The notes: generated by a model not told the origin, from the letters alone. A stretch of DNA of 64,000 nt from Sediminibacterium sp. TEGAF015 (GCF_025997995.1 NZ_AP026683.1:124501-188500), one strand, 5' to 3'. Counted from the first letter of the stretch, positions 1 through 9,257 are shown. Numbers and translations are program-made.

Positions 1-687
1 CTTATTGAAATGGCTGTTTTGGTTTCAATAATCATGGGTTTAATTATCTTGGTTCAGGGTGTTAGAAAAATACCTGTTAACTATGCTAAGCAAATCATTG
101 GTAGCAGACAATTTGGTGGAGCTCGTCAGTTTTTACCTGTAAAGGTGAACAGTGCTGGTGTTATGCCTATCATTTTTGCACAAGCAATCATGTTCTTGCC
201 TACATTGGTTTCTTTTACCAATTTAGATTCAGCTTCTGGTATTGTAAAAATCTTTAACGATCATAGCAATGCCTGGTATATGTTGATTTACTCTGTAATG
301 GTAATTGGGTTTACTTTCCTTTACACAGCATTAATTTTTAACCCTAAGCAAATTGCAGAGGATTTAAAACGCAATAACGGTTTTGTTCCCGGTGTTAAAC
401 CAGGACAACCTACTGCAGATTATATTGGCGCAATCATGGATAAAATTACTTTACCTGGTGCTATTTTCTTAGCATTGGTTGGTATATTACCCGGTTTTGC
501 TCAGCGTCTGGGTGTAACGCAAGGTTTCAGTACCTTCTTTGGTGGAACTTCTTTATTGATTATGGTAGGTGTTGTTTTAGATACCCTACAGCAAATTGAA
601 ACCTATTTGTTGATGCGTCAGTATGATGGCTTAATGAATAGTGGAAGAGTTCAGGGAAGACAGGGTGTAACCAGTTCTACCATCTAG
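1..687 (+). CDS. secY: Protein translocase subunit SecY, C-terminal part (5' end outside window)
   Basis: This is the channel-forming subunit of the SecYEG translocon in the inner membrane. The reading frame is open from the first base, so the gene begins before the window; about 228 residues of a protein usually near 450 are visible. They hold several hydrophobic membrane spans, the cytoplasmic loop with KQIAEDLKRNNGFVPG, and the typical C-terminal tail ending in LLMRQYDGLMNSGRVQGR. The ATG at position 10 is internal to the gene and is not a real start. A strong hairpin with a T-run follows the stop codon, so the upstream ribosomal-protein operon (inferred from usual gene order, not seen here) probably ends here or is attenuated before map. 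The identification is secure. Confidence 0.97.
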   Translation, partial: LIEMAVLVSIIMGLIILVQGVRKIPVNYAKQIIGSRQFGGARQFLPVKVNSAGVMPIIFAQAIMFLPTLVSFTNLDSASGIVKIFNDHSNAWYMLIYSVMVIGFTFLYTALIFNPKQIAEDLKRNNGFVPGVKPGQPTADYIGAIMDKITLPGAIFLALVGILPGFAQRLGVTQGFSTFFGGTSLLIMVGVVLDTLQQIETYLLMRQYDGLMNSGRVQGRQGVTSSTI

Positions 688-712
688 TATCAAATAAAAT
701 AACGAACTTTGT

Positions 713-749
713 AAACCTGTTTGGCTTTGCTAAACAGGTTTGCTTTTTA
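713..749 (+). terminator. Rho-independent terminator after secY
   Basis: A perfect 10-base inverted repeat, AAACCTGTTT (713-722) and AAACAGGTTT (732-741), with a 9-base loop, is followed by GCTTTTT. It separates secY from map, which are otherwise codirectional. It could act as a partial attenuator. Confidence 0.8.
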
Positions 750-776
750 ATAACAATGACTAGAAGAAATAAAGAG

Positions 777-1580
777 ATGATTATATATAAAACGGATGCT
801 GAAATTGCTTTGATGAAAGAAGCTGCTGTTTTGGTCAGTAAAACGCTGGCTGAAGTTGCCAAAGTATTGAAGCCAGGAATGACAACCCTTGAAATAGATA
901 AGCTCTGTGCCAATTTTATTCAAAAACACAATGCTACTTCCTCTTTTTTAAATTACAGAGGCTATCCTTTCACCATTTGTGCTTCTGTGAATGATGTGGT
1001 TGTTCATGGATTTCCGAATGATACACCTTTACAAAACGGTGATATTGTTTCTATTGACATGGGTGTTATTTTAAACGGATGGCATGGTGATCATGCCTAT
1101 ACTTTTATAATCGGTGACGCAGATCCTGCAGCAATTGAACTCGTTAAGATTACCAAAGAGTCTTTGTATAAAGGAATCGAAAAGGCAATTGTAAATAATA
1201 GAATTGGGGATATTGCGTATGCAATTCAAGAGCATACTGAAATTAAGCACGGATATGGTGTTGTGAGAGAATTGGTAGGGCATGGTCTAGGAAGAAGCTT
1301 ACACGAAGATCCACAGATGCCCAATTATGGCAAAAGAGGTTCTGGTCCCAAATTGAAAGAGAATCTTGTATTGGCCATTGAGCCTATGATTAATATGGGT
1401 AGCAGAGAAGTATATACTGAGGAAGATGGTTGGACAATTAAAACAAGAGATGGAAAACCTTCTGTTCATTTTGAACACGATGTTTGCATAAAGAGAAATA
1501 AAGCTTTAATTCTTTCTGACTATAGTATAATTGAAGCAGAAGAAAAAGCCAATCCGCATTTGAACTCCAGTTATTATTAG
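777..1580 (+). CDS. map: Methionine aminopeptidase type I
   Basis: This enzyme removes the initiator methionine from nascent proteins in the cytoplasm. Counting from the ATG at 777 the protein has 267 residues, the normal length of a type I enzyme. All dinuclear metal ligands are visible: D94 (SIDMG), D105 (GDHA), H169 (GHG), E202 (IEPM) and E233 (HFEHD); H77 (VVHGFP) and H176 are the usual substrate-side histidines. An ATG at 756 would add MTRRNKE, but 777 gives the usual N-terminus MIIYKTDAEI. secY followed by map is a common order in this phylum, but the infA-rpmJ-rpsM genes normally expected next are replaced here by a flavoprotein gene. Confidence 0.95.
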   Translation: MIIYKTDAEIALMKEAAVLVSKTLAEVAKVLKPGMTTLEIDKLCANFIQKHNATSSFLNYRGYPFTICASVNDVVVHGFPNDTPLQNGDIVSIDMGVILNGWHGDHAYTFIIGDADPAAIELVKITKESLYKGIEKAIVNNRIGDIAYAIQEHTEIKHGYGVVRELVGHGLGRSLHEDPQMPNYGKRGSGPKLKENLVLAIEPMINMGSREVYTEEDGWTIKTRDGKPSVHFEHDVCIKRNKALILSDYSIIEAEEKANPHLNSSYY

Positions 1581-1595
1581 TATTTAAATTTTTAA

Positions 1596-2822
1596 ATGAA
1601 AAAGCTGGTTGTAGTTGGAGGAGGAGCAGCAGGATTCTTTTGCGCAGTGAATGCAGCAAGAATGAATGCAGGTTTAGAAGTGCTTCTATTAGAAAAATCA
1701 GCCAACCTGCTTTCTAAAGTAAGAATTAGCGGAGGAGGCAGATGCAATACAACACATGAATTATTTGATATTCCGGCCCTGGTAAAAAAATATCCCCGCG
1801 GAGAGCAATTTGTAAAAAAAGCATTTCACCAATTTAATACCAGAGACACCATTAACTGGTTTGAGGAAAGAGGCGTTAAACTTCATGCTGAAGCTGATGG
1901 AAGGATGTTTCCTGTAACAAATCAATCTGCCACCATCATTGATTGCTTATTGCGTGAAGCTGATTTATATAAAGTTAAAGTTAGTACGAACACAGGTGTA
2001 CATTCCATTGTAAAAGAGGGCAATCAATGGAGAATTCTTACTGAGAAAAAGGATGTGATTATAGCAGATGCAATCTGTATTGCCTGTGGTGGACTGCCCA
2101 AATTGTCTATGTTTGATTGGTTAAAAAATACTGGACACAGTATTGTAGAACCCATCCCTTCTCTGTTTACTTTAAATATGCCCAAGCATCCTATTACAAG
2201 TTTAATGGGTGTTTCGGTTCCGAATGTTTCTTTAAAAGTAATGGGGACTAAATTAAAAGAGTCCGGTCCTTTACTCATTACTCATTGGGGCTTAAGTGGT
2301 CCTGCAGTACTTAAATTATCTGCATGGGGAGCCAGGCAACTGGCAGAACGTAACTATCATTTTGAAGTAGTTGTAAACTGGTTAGGCGAAATAAATGAAA
2401 CCGCTTTAAGAAGCGAATGGTCTTTTTACCGTGAGCAAATGTCCGTTCAGAAAATAGGAAATAAATCTCCTTTCCCTTTACCAAATCGTTTATGGCATTT
2501 CTTACTACAGGAGGTAGGAATTGATACTGATACCAAGTGGGCCGAATTGAAATCTGTTCATCAGAATAAATTGATACAGCTACTGACAAATAGTATTTAT
2601 TCTATTTCAGGCAAAACCACTTTTAAAGAGGAATTTGTTACCGCAGGTGGGATAATGCTTTCTGAAATCAATCCCCAGACAATGGAAAGCAGGATTGTGC
2701 CTGATCTTTATTTTGCTGGTGAAGTGATGGATGTAGATGGTATAACCGGCGGATTTAATTTTCAGCATGCCTGGACAAGTGGTTTCATTGCTGCTAGTTC
2801 CATAGCCCAAAAGTTTGCATAA
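1596..2822 (+). CDS. BaiN/HI0933-family NAD(P)/FAD-dependent oxidoreductase
   Basis: This is a flavoprotein of the HI0933-like (YhiN/BaiN) family, 408 residues, full length. The N-terminal FAD-binding loop VVGGGAAGFFCAVNAAR is present, followed by the family motif SGGGRCNTTH near residue 46 and FPVTNQSATIIDC near residue 105. The C-terminal FAD contact appears as AGGIMLSEINPQTMES and GEVMDVDGITGGFNFQ. Some relatives reduce bile-acid intermediates, but most members have no assigned substrate, so no specific reaction is claimed. It starts 15 bases after map and may share its transcript. There is no signal peptide, so it is cytoplasmic. Confidence 0.9.
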   Translation: MKKLVVVGGGAAGFFCAVNAARMNAGLEVLLLEKSANLLSKVRISGGGRCNTTHELFDIPALVKKYPRGEQFVKKAFHQFNTRDTINWFEERGVKLHAEADGRMFPVTNQSATIIDCLLREADLYKVKVSTNTGVHSIVKEGNQWRILTEKKDVIIADAICIACGGLPKLSMFDWLKNTGHSIVEPIPSLFTLNMPKHPITSLMGVSVPNVSLKVMGTKLKESGPLLITHWGLSGPAVLKLSAWGARQLAERNYHFEVVVNWLGEINETALRSEWSFYREQMSVQKIGNKSPFPLPNRLWHFLLQEVGIDTDTKWAELKSVHQNKLIQLLTNSIYSISGKTTFKEEFVTAGGIMLSEINPQTMESRIVPDLYFAGEVMDVDGITGGFNFQHAWTSGFIAASSIAQKFA

Positions 2823-2863
2823 CTCAAAATCTTTACTTAACTTATAGCAAGAAATTATTTTCT

Positions 2864-3292
2864 ATGCATAAAGTAAGTGATATTCTCAACCGTAAAGGTG
2901 CCCAGGTAACAGTTGTTACTCCTGATACTACCGTCATTGAAGCCCTGCGAGTTATGGCAGAAAAAAATATAGGATCGGTAGTGGTGATGGATCGTGACCG
3001 GTTTTTGGGCATTCTCACCGAACGTGATTATTCAAGGAAAGTAATTTTGATGGGTAGGCATTCCAGTGATACGCCAGTGAGTGAAATTATGAGTGCCGAT
3101 TTTCCAGCGATTGCTTTAACCGATTCGGTTGAACACTGCATGCAATTAATGAGTACTAGGCATATTAGATACCTGCCAGTTATGCATAATGAGCAATTAG
3201 CTGGAATCATTAGTATGAATGATGTAGTGGCTGAGACGATTCTAAGTCAACAGCAAACTATCACACAATTAGAAAATTATTTGCAGTCATAA
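2864..3292 (+). CDS. Tandem CBS-domain protein
   Basis: A 142-residue cytoplasmic protein made of little more than two CBS domains, about residues 8-62 and 74-130. Such pairs form a Bateman module that binds adenosyl ligands such as AMP, ATP or NADH and often acts as an energy sensor. Visible hallmarks are the repeated phrases GSVVVMDRDRFLGILTERDY and IRYLPVMHNEQLAGIISMND. It has no attached catalytic domain, so its partner is unknown. It lies 41 bases after the flavoprotein gene and may be cotranscribed with it. Confidence 0.9.
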   Translation: MHKVSDILNRKGAQVTVVTPDTTVIEALRVMAEKNIGSVVVMDRDRFLGILTERDYSRKVILMGRHSSDTPVSEIMSADFPAIALTDSVEHCMQLMSTRHIRYLPVMHNEQLAGIISMNDVVAETILSQQQTITQLENYLQS

Positions 3293-3543
3293 CTGAATCA
3301 TTATATAGAAGTATAAAATCTTCCTTTAAACATTTTATAGCTTCCGAAAAAAAGTATATTCTTCCCCAAAAAGCAAGACCATATATTGAATAGCAAAGAA
3401 AGTGTTCAAAATCGTAAATATTGGCACCATCCATAATGACTAATTACTTGTTGACTGCCTTTTTTGCCAATCATCAAAGAATTTGTTAATTCCATTTTAG
3501 ATATATTCAGAATGCATAATTTGTTATCCACTAAACTAATTGT
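3293..3543. other. Intergenic region before the metalloprotease gene
   Basis: These 251 bases are AT-rich and hold no convincing gene. A 17-codon reading frame near 3437 has nothing to support it. I see no exact TAnnTTTG element and no strong hairpin. The promoter of the downstream protease presumably lies here. Confidence 0.5.
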
Positions 3544-6123
3544 ATGAAAAAATACCTAATCGGTTCTGCTGTGCTTCTCCTAGGTGTTAGCACTCTAGTA
3601 AATGCTCAACAGGTTCCTACGCCACCTGCAAAACCTGCAGCTGCAGATTCTTCAAAAGCCCCTGCGGCCCCTAAAAAGCCAACCGTAGCGGAAAAAACAA
3701 AAGGTAATAAAAAGCTGGAAGGTCTTTTTACGCTATACCAGGATACAACAACGGGTAGTTTACAGATGTATATCCGAAAAGATCAGCTGGATAAAGAATT
3801 CATTTATCAGAGCTTTTCAATTAGCGGGCCAACCACTTTATTTCTGAATCAGAGCATGCACAGAAATACTGCAGTGTATAAAATAAAAAAAGCCTTTGAT
3901 AAACTTGAGTTCTCTGAAGTAAACACCAATTTTTATTACGATCCCAAAAATGCGGTGAGTAAGACAGCTGAAGTTGATAAGCCGGAAGCAGTTTTTTTTA
4001 ATGATAAATTCAGTATTGAAGATGAGAATGGATACTTGATTAGTGTAGACGGTCTTTTTTTAAGTGAAAAAATGGATCCGGTGAAACCTCAGATGGCACC
4101 AAGCCCAATGGCTATGTTCATGTTTAATCTCGGCGGTTTAAATCCCACCAAATCAAAATATGCCGACATACGTTCCTATCCGAATAATACAGACGTAGTA
4201 GTGGATTTATCTTATGACAATCCTTCTACATTAGCTAGTGGAGGACCTGATGTTGTTGATCCCAGATATGTTCGCGTGAGAATGCAGCATAGTTTTCTTG
4301 AAATGCCTAAAAATGATTTCAGAGCAAGAAGAGATGATCCGCGTGTTGGATATTTCATGCAGCAAAGAACCAATATGACCAGTGTGAGTGCTGTTCCTTA
4401 CAAGGATATGATTAACCGATGGTTTTTGAAAAAGAAAGATCCTTCTGCTGCATTAAGTGAGCCTGTTGAACCAATTGTATTTTGGGTAGAAAATACCACA
4501 CCTGTTGAATACAGACAGATTATTGTTGATGCAGGTTTAAAATGGAATGAAGCATTTGAAAAAGCAGGATTTAAAAATGCAGTTCAAATGAAAATTATGC
4601 CTGATGATGCCAAATGGGATCCGGCTGATATTCGTTACAATGTAATCAGATGGGTTGCTTCTGCGCAACCTTCATATGGTGCTATTGGACCTAGTTTCGT
4701 TAATCCAAGAACAGGACAGATATTAGGCTCAGATATTACAGTTGAGTGGTATTCTGGTAGTGCAACTCCCATTCAGGATGAATTGTTCAACGGACCTTCA
4801 ATGCCTCAGTTGATTTTCCCTGGTATGGAACATCAGCAAGCATTTAATTGCAATATTGGCGCTGAATTAAAAATGCAGTATTCAGCTGGTTTAACAACAC
4901 TGGAAACTACCAACGCAAGTCCGGAAGAAATTAAGGCAATGCATGAACAGTTTTTAATTTATTTGATCATGCATGAAATGGGTCATACTCTTGGACTGAA
5001 CCATAATATGAAAAGCAGTCAGATGCTTTCGCCTGCTGAAGTTCACAACATATCTATAACCCGTAAGATTGGATTGATTGGATCTGTAATGGATTATCCG
5101 GCAATTAATATTTCTTTAGACAGAACCAAACAGGGTGACTATTATACTACTAAAGCAGGCCCTTACGATATTTGGGCTATTGAATATGGGTATACTCCTT
5201 TTATTTCTGAAGCTGAAGAGGAAGTGATGCTAAGCAAGATTTTATCTAGAAGCAATGATCCAAAATTGGCATTTGGAAACGACGGGGATGATATGCGTGC
5301 GCCTGGTAAAGCAATTGATCCGAGAGTGAATGTAAATGATATGAGTAATGATGCTATTACTTATGCAGAAGAACGATTTAAACTGGTAAACAATGTGATG
5401 AATAAGCTGGTACAGAAATATACCAAGCCCGGGCAGTCTTTTGCAGAATTAAGATCAAGATATAGCATGTTACAGGGACAACGTAGCGGACAGATAAATG
5501 CTGTGAGCCGTTATATTGGCGGTGTATACATTGATAGAAGTTTCCCAGAGCAGAACTCAGGCAATAAGCCCTATACTCCAACACCGTTTGCTACCCAAAA
5601 GAGAGCAATGGAAGTGTTAACTAAATATGTATTTGCTCCTAATGCATTTGAAGCAGATACACAAGTGTTTCCTTACTTGCAAATGCAGCGTCGCGGATTT
5701 AATCAGCCAGGAAATGGGGAAGATTTTAAAGTAACCAGCAATTTCCTAGGCTTGCAGGTTAATGGCGCATTGGCGCATATTCTGAATCCTGTCACTTTAC
5801 AGAGAATCAACAATACTCGCTTGTATGGAAATGAATATGGTGTTGTGGATGTGATGGGTGATTTGGTAAAAGGAATATTTGATGCAGATATCAATACCAA
5901 CGTAAATATGTACCGCCGTTATTTACAAATTAGTTTTGTAAAAGGTGCTGCTGGTTTAATTGCACCTGCTTCACCATTAGACGAGGTTTCTAAATCTGCT
6001 GCCTTGTATACCTTAAGAAAACTAAAAACCAAATTGTCGGCTGCGGTTTCTCCTAATGAAGATACCAAGGCACACAGAACACATTTGATTTTCCTATTGG
6101 ATAAAGCGTTGAAAGCAGATTAA
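3544..6123 (+). CDS. Secreted zinc-dependent metalloprotease (DUF5117/DUF5118 type, metzincin-like)
   Basis: A large exported peptidase of 859 residues. The N-terminus MKKYLIGSAVLLLGVSTLVNA is a signal peptide, followed by a proline-, alanine- and lysine-rich linker (residues 23-55) and then domains of the DUF5118-DUF5117 type. The catalytic zinc site HEMGHTLGLNH near residue 477 fits the metzincin pattern HExxHxxGxxH. A conserved methionine sits downstream in GSVMDYPA, as in the metzincin Met-turn. Substrates of these Bacteroidota proteins are unknown; they are usually periplasmic or outer-membrane associated. The gene stands alone, with a long upstream spacer and a strong terminator after it. 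Confidence 0.88.
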   Translation: MKKYLIGSAVLLLGVSTLVNAQQVPTPPAKPAAADSSKAPAAPKKPTVAEKTKGNKKLEGLFTLYQDTTTGSLQMYIRKDQLDKEFIYQSFSISGPTTLFLNQSMHRNTAVYKIKKAFDKLEFSEVNTNFYYDPKNAVSKTAEVDKPEAVFFNDKFSIEDENGYLISVDGLFLSEKMDPVKPQMAPSPMAMFMFNLGGLNPTKSKYADIRSYPNNTDVVVDLSYDNPSTLASGGPDVVDPRYVRVRMQHSFLEMPKNDFRARRDDPRVGYFMQQRTNMTSVSAVPYKDMINRWFLKKKDPSAALSEPVEPIVFWVENTTPVEYRQIIVDAGLKWNEAFEKAGFKNAVQMKIMPDDAKWDPADIRYNVIRWVASAQPSYGAIGPSFVNPRTGQILGSDITVEWYSGSATPIQDELFNGPSMPQLIFPGMEHQQAFNCNIGAELKMQYSAGLTTLETTNASPEEIKAMHEQFLIYLIMHEMGHTLGLNHNMKSSQMLSPAEVHNISITRKIGLIGSVMDYPAINISLDRTKQGDYYTTKAGPYDIWAIEYGYTPFISEAEEEVMLSKILSRSNDPKLAFGNDGDDMRAPGKAIDPRVNVNDMSNDAITYAEERFKLVNNVMNKLVQKYTKPGQSFAELRSRYSMLQGQRSGQINAVSRYIGGVYIDRSFPEQNSGNKPYTPTPFATQKRAMEVLTKYVFAPNAFEADTQVFPYLQMQRRGFNQPGNGEDFKVTSNFLGLQVNGALAHILNPVTLQRINNTRLYGNEYGVVDVMGDLVKGIFDADINTNVNMYRRYLQISFVKGAAGLIAPASPLDEVSKSAALYTLRKLKTKLSAAVSPNEDTKAHRTHLIFLLDKALKAD

Positions 6124-6184
6124 TTAGATTCAAGTATAATTTTATCACTGTTTAATTGAAATAGGCTTTTTATAAGCAGAAATG

Positions 6185-6218
6185 AAAAACCGTCCCAAAG
6201 AATTGGGACGGTTTTTTT
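6185..6218 (+). terminator. Rho-independent terminator after the metalloprotease gene
   Basis: The arms AAAAACCGTCCCA (6185-6197) and TGGGACGGTTTTT (6204-6216) are perfectly complementary around a 6-base loop and run into a T-tract. It sits 60 bases after the protease stop codon. The A/T flanks would let it work in both directions, but the nearest leftward gene ends about 100 bases away. Confidence 0.9.
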
Positions 6219-6319
6219 ATATTAAAATGTTGTGTCGGAAATTTTGAAATTGGGTATTGTAAATGTTGAAATCACTTATCGGTTATTTTGTACTAAACAA
6301 ATGAATGAATACATTTTGG

Positions 6320-6646
6320 TTAGTGGTTTTTCGGAACTGATTTCTTTGTAGATGATTTAAGTAAGGTTTTATTTTCTTTATATCTCAAATCGGGGGTGCC
6401 ATCTGCCTTTCTTGGACCTGTTGCTTCTGCATTAAATTTTTCTTTATTGGCTTTATAGCGCATGTCTGGTGTTCCATCTGATTTACTTGGATGTATCACC
6501 TGACTATTTTTACCGGCAGGAGTTATATTTTTCTGAAATTCCTGAATTTTTTTAATATCTGCTGGATTCTGATGGTTACCCTTTTGAGCATTGGCCTGCC
6601 CAATAAAACAGGATAAAAGAAAAATGGACAATAAAGATTTTAGCAT
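6320..6646 (-). CDS. Small secreted protein with two DGTPDxRYKxNK repeats
   Basis: A protein of about 108 residues starting at the ATG at 6646, which gives the clean signal peptide MLKSLLSIFLLSCFIGQANA; the frame extends upstream to 6673 but that would bury the signal. The mature part is short, very basic and carries a tandem motif: KSDGTPDMRYKANK followed by KADGTPDLRYKENK, each with a conserved DGTPD-x-RYK core. I know of no assigned function for this motif, though similar repeats occur in small exported Bacteroidota proteins. It lies next to another small exported basic protein in the same direction (6742-7164), 95 bases away. Confidence 0.75.
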   Translation of the reverse strand: MLKSLLSIFLLSCFIGQANAQKGNHQNPADIKKIQEFQKNITPAGKNSQVIHPSKSDGTPDMRYKANKEKFNAEATGPRKADGTPDLRYKENKTLLKSSTKKSVPKNH

Positions 6647-6741
6647 ATGATTATAGGTTAGTTTGACCAACAAATTACATATTCTGATGTAAAATCTTCC
6701 TCTGAATTACATCTTCTTTTAGTATGAAATCTACTGCTGAT

Positions 6742-7164
6742 TTAAAATCTTCGGGGATACGTCTGCGCAACTCTGGCTTCTTTCTTTTCTAGATTGTTGC
6801 TGGGGCTTTTATAACCAGGTGAACCAATCTTTTCGGCAGCACCTCCAGGCCCTGCTCTATATTTTGCTTCAGGGTTGGTATTGTTGGTGGTATTTTCAAT
6901 AAACTGCATTCTTCTTCTGATGCGATCTAGGTTTTCTTTGTTTTTCTTGGCTTTTTCTTCATCAGTTAGGACAGGGCCGGTATTTTTTTCTTTTTTGCCC
7001 ATTGCCATTGCTTTAGCTCTTTCTGCCTTCTTGGCCATTAATTGTGCTTCAATAGCTTTTTTTTGTGCACGTAGTGCCCGCTCAACCCTTGGGTCATGGG
7101 ATTGCGCAACTAAAGATCCCCCCCAAATAGCCCCTACAATTAGGATGTATGCGTGGATTTTCAT
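6742..7164 (-). CDS. Small secreted, highly charged hypothetical protein
   Basis: A 140-residue protein with the N-terminal signal peptide MKIHAYILIVGAIWGGSLVAQ. The rest is dominated by lysine, arginine, alanine and glutamate, with a stretch at about residues 27-85 (RALRAQKKAIEAQLMAKKAERA and onward) that looks helical or coiled-coil. The C-terminal third is glycine-, asparagine- and proline-rich and probably disordered. No family is recognised. It is transcribed away from rpsA and precedes the DGTPD-repeat protein in the same orientation, so the two may be cotranscribed. The periplasm or cell surface is the likely location. Confidence 0.7.
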   Translation of the reverse strand: MKIHAYILIVGAIWGGSLVAQSHDPRVERALRAQKKAIEAQLMAKKAERAKAMAMGKKEKNTGPVLTDEEKAKKNKENLDRIRRRMQFIENTTNNTNPEAKYRAGPGGAAEKIGSPGYKSPSNNLEKKEARVAQTYPRRF

Positions 7165-7268
7165 CAGATTTTGGTCTTTATAATGCTAATCTAACGATTT
7201 ATTTACATTTATGCAATAGTATACTGGGAAATAATAGCCTAATTAAACTGGAATTTAACAATAATTGT

Positions 7269-7276
7269 TACCTTTG
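7269..7276 (+). promoter_or_regulatory. Probable rpsA promoter -7 element
   Basis: TACCTTTG matches the Bacteroidota -7 consensus TAnnTTTG exactly, 29 bases before the rpsA ATG. The -33 position holds only a weak AAACTGG (7245-7251), without the TTTG core. Confidence 0.6.
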
Positions 7277-7305
7277 CCCCCCGATTAAAACCATCGGGTT
7301 ATTGT

Positions 7306-9198
7306 ATGATTTTATTTAATAAACAACTAAACGCAGATGCTCAGGAGAGCGCAGCCGCTTCAGAAGCCGCGAACGTTCCTACTGCGACAACAAAAGCACC
7401 TGAAGTAGTAGAAACTGCTCATGACGATTTTGACTGGAGCATTGACAAAAGAAATGTTAGTCATTATGCTGCAACTGAGCGTGAAAAGTACGACAAAGTA
7501 TACGACAATACTTTCGTGCAAATTGAAGACGGCGAAATCATTAAAGGTTCTGTTGTTGCACTAACTAAAACAGATGTTGTTGTAAACATTGGTTTTAAAA
7601 GTGATGGTCTTGTTTCTTTGAACGAATTCCGCGATTTACAAGGCTTAGCTGTAGGTGATGAAGTGGAAGTAATGGTAGTAGAAAAAGAAGACCGTTCCGG
7701 TAACCTTCATTTGAGCCGTAAGTCTGCAAGAATTTTCCGTGCATGGGAAAGAATTGTGGAAGTACACAAAACCGGTGAAGTTGTAACAGGAACCGTTACC
7801 AGCAAAACCAAAGGTGGATTGATCGTTGATGTATTTGGTATGGAAACTTTCTTGCCAGGTTCTCAGATTGATGTGAAGCCAGTTACTGATTACGATCAGT
7901 TTGTTGGTAAAACAATGGAGTTTAAAGTAGTAAAGATTAACGAAACCATCAAGAATGCCGTTGTATCTCACAAAGCATTGATTGAAAGTGATATTGAAGC
8001 ACAACGTGCTGAAATCATGAGTAAACTTGAAAAAGGTCAGGTATTAGAAGGTATTGTTAAGAACATCACTGACTTCGGTGCATTCATGGACTTAGGTGGA
8101 TTGGATGGTTTACTATATATCACCGATATTTCATGGGGTAGAATTTCTCACCCTAGCGAAGTGGTGAAAATGGATCAGAAACTACAAGTGGTTGTTTTAG
8201 ACTTTGATGATGACAAGAAGCGTATCAGCTTAGGTCTTAAGCAATTGACTCCACATCCATGGGATGTATTACCTGAAGGATTAGCTGAAGGTTCTGTAGT
8301 TAAAGGTAAAGTTGTAAATATTGAAGATTACGGTGCATTCCTTGAAATTCAACCTGGTGTTGAAGGATTGGTTCACGTTTCTGAAATTACTTGGGCAAAT
8401 ACCCCAATTAATGCTAAAGAATTCTTCAAATTAGGTGATGAGCACGAAGCTAAAGTGGTTACTTTAGATAAAGATGCCCGTAAGATGAGCTTGAGCATTA
8501 AGCAAATGACTCAGGATCCTTGGAATACCATTGAAAACAAATATCCAGAGAACAGCAAGCACAAAGGTTTGGTGAAAAACATCACTCCTTACGGTGTATT
8601 TGTAGAGTTGGAGCCAGGAATTGGTGGAATGATTCATATCAGCGATTTAAGCTGGTTGAAGCGTTTCAATCACCCAACTGACTATACAAAAGTTGCTGAT
8701 CAAATAGACGTTATTATCCTTAGCATTGACAAGGAAAACCGTAAACTTCAGTTAGGACACAAACAGTTGGAAGAAGATCCTTGGAATTCTTTAGAGGAAA
8801 CTTTTGCCATCGGTTCTACCCATGAAGGAACAGTTACCCGTAAAGATGACAAAGGTGCGTTGGTTCAATTACAGTATGGTTTAGAAGGTTTTGCACCTAA
8901 TCGTCACCTGAATAAGGAAGATGGTACTCAGGTTAAAGCTGACGAAACCGCTCAGTTTGTAGTAATTGAATTTGACCGTAACGAGAAGCGCATCGTTCTT
9001 AGTCATGCTCGTATTTGGGAACAGCATATAGCTGAAGAAAAAGAAGCAGCTAAGAAAGAAGCAAAAGCTGAATCTGATAACACCAAGAAAGCCGTTAAGA
9101 ACATCCAGGCTAAAGTAGAAAAAGCTACTTTGGGTGACTTAGGCGCATTGGCTGAAATCAAGGCAAAATTGCAGGAAGGAGAGGGTGATAGCAAATAA
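7306..9198 (+). CDS. rpsA: 30S ribosomal protein S1
   Basis: Ribosomal protein S1 binds mRNA on the small subunit and helps it load, which matters in a phylum that largely lacks Shine-Dalgarno pairing. The protein has 630 residues and six S1 (OB-fold) repeats at about residues 66-136, 155-221, 239-307, 325-394, 412-481 and 498-566; recurrent phrases include GAFMDLGGLDGLLYITDISW, GAFLEIQPGVEGLVHVSEI and GVFVELEPGIGGMIHISDLS. An N-terminal extension rich in alanine and glutamate and a lysine/glutamate-rich tail flank the repeats. The chosen ATG lies 29 bases after a good -7 element. A terminator follows, so it is probably a single-gene transcript. Confidence 0.97.
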   Translation: MILFNKQLNADAQESAAASEAANVPTATTKAPEVVETAHDDFDWSIDKRNVSHYAATEREKYDKVYDNTFVQIEDGEIIKGSVVALTKTDVVVNIGFKSDGLVSLNEFRDLQGLAVGDEVEVMVVEKEDRSGNLHLSRKSARIFRAWERIVEVHKTGEVVTGTVTSKTKGGLIVDVFGMETFLPGSQIDVKPVTDYDQFVGKTMEFKVVKINETIKNAVVSHKALIESDIEAQRAEIMSKLEKGQVLEGIVKNITDFGAFMDLGGLDGLLYITDISWGRISHPSEVVKMDQKLQVVVLDFDDDKKRISLGLKQLTPHPWDVLPEGLAEGSVVKGKVVNIEDYGAFLEIQPGVEGLVHVSEITWANTPINAKEFFKLGDEHEAKVVTLDKDARKMSLSIKQMTQDPWNTIENKYPENSKHKGLVKNITPYGVFVELEPGIGGMIHISDLSWLKRFNHPTDYTKVADQIDVIILSIDKENRKLQLGHKQLEEDPWNSLEETFAIGSTHEGTVTRKDDKGALVQLQYGLEGFAPNRHLNKEDGTQVKADETAQFVVIEFDRNEKRIVLSHARIWEQHIAEEKEAAKKEAKAESDNTKKAVKNIQAKVEKATLGDLGALAEIKAKLQEGEGDSK

Positions 9199-9219
9199 TA
9201 TCACCTAAAGTTGTAATAC

Positions 9220-9257
9220 AAAAAGGCTGTCCGGTTTAAAAGCTGGATGGCCTTTTT
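9220..9257 (+). terminator. Rho-independent terminator after rpsA
   Basis: AAAAAGGCTGTCCGG pairs with CTGGATGGCCTTTTT (about 15 pairs, some G-U) across a short loop and ends in a T-run. Confidence 0.85.

Noticed and set aside
10..687. A 225-residue complete small membrane protein starting at ATG 10
   Set aside because: The frame is open from base 1 and the sequence is the C-terminal half of SecY, so this is an internal methionine.
3437..3490. A 17-codon ATG-to-TAA frame in the gap before the metalloprotease gene
   Set aside because: No promoter, structure or conservation evidence; frames of this size are expected by chance in AT-rich DNA.
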